From positions 1 through 7,570 of the forward strand of contig JAJFJI010000242.1 in assembly GCA_021774205.1 (NCBI GenBank): a stretch of DNA of 7,570 bases, read 5' to 3'. The notes below the pieces were generated by a model. The model searched no databases, was not told the DNA's origin, and saw only the letters and a list, made by a program, of their open reading frames with translations. Below, piece after piece: positions 6,048 through 7,570 of the stretch. A program made the position numbers and the translations under genes. Position 1 is the first letter of the stretch. Each line of letters starts with the position of its first letter. The stretch comes from Nitrosomonas sp. Lineage in GTDB: Bacteria; Pseudomonadota; Gammaproteobacteria; Burkholderiales; Nitrosomonadaceae.

Positions 6048-6797
6048 GTGGAATTTGACTGGACCACTTTCATTCTGGAGATTATCAATTTCCTGATCCT
6101 GGTTTGGATTCTCAAGCGGTTTTTGTATCAGCCTGTTTTGGATGTGATTGACAAGCGCCGTGCCGGCATTGAAAAAACGCTTGCCGATGCACAACACACT
6201 GAGGCCGAGGCAAACCGGGTCAAGCAACAAAATGAACAACAGTTGGCTGACTGGGAGGAAGAAAAAAAATCGGCCCAGACGCAATTGATGGCAGAGCTAG
6301 CCACAATCCGGGAAAGCAAGATGGCCGCACTGGAAGCTTCAATTTCAGAAGAAGCGGGTCGGCGGCGGGTCCTGGATGAGCGGCGTCAACGTGAGTATGA
6401 GCGTAGGGTTGAGGAAAGGGGGGTCGAGCAAGGTGCTGAATTCTCTACAAAATTACTTTCCAGGCTTGCTTCGCCTGAATTAGAGGCGAAACTGTTCGTC
6501 GTGTTATTGGAAGATTTGCGCCAGTTACAAAGTGAAGATATAAACGCCTTGAAGGAGGTTGCAATCGTCGCTGGATTGAAGATCAATGTGCAAAGTGTGT
6601 TCCCGTTGGATAAGAACAAGCAGAATATGCTATCAAGTGCTTTGGCCGAAGTAATTGGAAGAAAGGTGCCGGTTGAATATTCCATCAACCCCGAATTGAT
6701 TTCGGGATACCAGGTTGATATTGGCCCCTGGGTGCTGCATGCTAATTTACGTGATGAGTTAAAGTTTTTCCGTAGCGTAATGCAGCATGCGCAGTGA
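6048..6797 (+). CDS. atpF: N-type ATPase peripheral stalk subunit b with delta-like C-terminal domain
   Basis: The start is GTG at 6048; a stop codon at 6039-6041 in the same frame excludes a longer start. The 249-residue product has one N-terminal membrane helix (about 7-27, ILEIINFLILVWILKRF) followed by LYQPVLDVIDKRR, a typical b subunit entry, then a long charged coiled coil (about 35-150). Residues about 155-245 differ from ordinary b subunits; INPELISGYQVDIGPWVL (214-231) and the end resemble the C-terminal part of the delta subunit. This matches TIGR03321, the alternate F1Fo b subunit, which is about 100 residues longer than E. coli b (156). There is no separate atpH between atpF and atpA, in line with the delta domain being fused here. 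Its last 11 bases overlap atpA. Confidence 0.92.
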   Translation: MEFDWTTFILEIINFLILVWILKRFLYQPVLDVIDKRRAGIEKTLADAQHTEAEANRVKQQNEQQLADWEEEKKSAQTQLMAELATIRESKMAALEASISEEAGRRRVLDERRQREYERRVEERGVEQGAEFSTKLLSRLASPELEAKLFVVLLEDLRQLQSEDINALKEVAIVAGLKINVQSVFPLDKNKQNMLSSALAEVIGRKVPVEYSINPELISGYQVDIGPWVLHANLRDELKFFRSVMQHAQ

Positions 6798-7570
6798 GCA
6801 GGTTCTATCAGCGGAGTCTCAGGCTGACTCTCCGTTAGCCCGGCAAGCAGCTTGGTTAGCACATTACCGACCGGGTTTGCATTTGTCAGAACTCGGGACG
6901 GTGGTTTCTGTGGGCGATGGCATAGCCTGGATTGACGGCTTGCCTTCGGCCTGTATGGATGAGATTGTTCGTTTGGAGGATGGCAGTCAGGCGCTTGTTT
7001 TTCATCTTGCACATAATCGGGTAGGCACTATCCTGTTATGCCAGACTATACGTATAACCGCTGGTGCCAAAGCGTTCCTGACCGGTAAAGGTTTGCGCAT
7101 TGGGGTCGGCGATGCTTTGCTTGGCCGTGTGATTGATCCCTTGGGTGCTGTGCTCGATAGCGGCGAAGCACTTTCATCCAGCGCCTATCGCCCGCTGGAT
7201 GTTCGTTCGCCGCCGATTATTGCCCGTGATTTTGTGGCGCAACCCATGTATACCGGCAATAAAATTGCCGATACAATGCTTCCGATTGGTAAAGGGCAAC
7301 GGCAGTTAATTATTGGCGATAATGGCACTGGTAAAAGTGCGCTTGCCATTGATACGGTTATCAATCAGTGTGGTAAAGATGTTTATTGTATTTATGTGTT
7401 GATCGGGCAGAAGCGTTCCACCGTGGTAAATACCATCGAAACCTTGCGGCGATCTGGCGCATTGGCTTATACCGTGGTTGTCGTGGCGGAGGCAACGACC
7501 ATGCCAGGTCTGAAGTATCTGGCGCCATTTGCTGGCTGCGCCGTCGCTGAAGCATGGATGGCGGCCGGGC
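6787..7570 (+). CDS. atpA: N-type ATPase F1 subunit alpha, N-terminal half (cut by window end)
   Basis: The frame from ATG 6787 stays open for 261 codons to the window edge. The beta-barrel part shows GTVVSVGDGIAWIDGL (37-52), followed by GLLGRVIDPLG-like ALLGRVIDPLG (110-120) and PIGKGQRQLIIGD (166-178), which are alpha-type hallmarks. The P-loop is GDNGTGKS (177-184) where the usual alpha sequence is GDRQTGKT, so Arg and Gln before the Thr are Asn and Gly. GQKRSTV (207-213), YLAPFAGCAVAEAWM (244-258) follow. Alpha subunits alternate with beta in the hexamer and bind nucleotide at regulatory, non-catalytic sites. The start overlaps atpF by 11 bases and lacks a clear ribosome binding site, suggesting coupling; later in-frame starts would cut the N-terminal helix. 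The C-terminal half and the following gene, expected to be atpG, lie outside the window. Confidence 0.94.
   Translation, partial: MRSEQVLSAESQADSPLARQAAWLAHYRPGLHLSELGTVVSVGDGIAWIDGLPSACMDEIVRLEDGSQALVFHLAHNRVGTILLCQTIRITAGAKAFLTGKGLRIGVGDALLGRVIDPLGAVLDSGEALSSSAYRPLDVRSPPIIARDFVAQPMYTGNKIADTMLPIGKGQRQLIIGDNGTGKSALAIDTVINQCGKDVYCIYVLIGQKRSTVVNTIETLRRSGALAYTVVVVAEATTMPGLKYLAPFAGCAVAEAWMAAG

Noticed and set aside
6386..7012. Open frame of 208 residues on the minus strand across atpF and atpA
   Set aside because: It is antisense to two clearly recognised ATPase genes and its translation is low in complexity and lacks any family motif.

Overview
The window carries most of an operon for an N-type (alternate F1Fo) rotary ATPase, with three chromosomal housekeeping-type genes to its left. 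Base composition is moderate, and the protein set fits a gammaproteobacterium or, more likely, a betaproteobacterium of the Nitrosomonadales/methylotroph kind: a DUF502 membrane protein, a YgfZ-type folate-binding protein, a dynamin-like GTPase and an N-ATPase operon. The taxonomic guess rests on gene content and remembered sequence similarity only.

Layout. Positions 1-476 (minus strand) hold the first 158 codons of a dynamin-like GTPase that runs off the left edge. A 386-base AT-rich intergenic stretch (477-862) follows, with a cluster of inverted repeats at 706-772. The DUF502 gene lies at 863-1561 (plus). A convergent gap (1562-1777) has inverted repeats but no clear U-tract terminator. 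ygfZ is at 1778-2818 (minus). A 173-base divergent gap (2819-2991) has a plausible promoter for each side.

From 2992 to the right edge, eight genes on the plus strand are packed with overlapping or nearly touching ends: atpD (beta), atpC (epsilon), atpQ (small AtpI-like membrane protein), atpB (a), atpE (c), atpF (b fused to a delta-like C-terminal domain) and atpA (alpha, cut by the window end); the count is seven genes inside the window, with atpG (gamma) expected just beyond. This is the N-ATPase order atpDCQRBEFAG, not the usual atpIBEFHAGDC, and no separate delta gene (atpH) is seen, because its domain appears fused to the b subunit.

Points that depart from what is known of the family: (1) atpR, normally between atpQ and atpB, is absent, and atpQ and atpB overlap by one base, so there is no room for it; (2) the c subunit keeps the ion-binding Glu but has Met and Leu where sodium-binding c subunits have side-chain ligands, which predicts proton coupling; (3) the glycine motif that packs the first helices of the c-ring is largely replaced by bulkier residues, which predicts an unusual ring size; (4) the alpha-subunit P-loop reads GDNGTGKS where GDRQTGKT is usual. 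I found no mobile element, tRNA, rRNA or CRISPR array.
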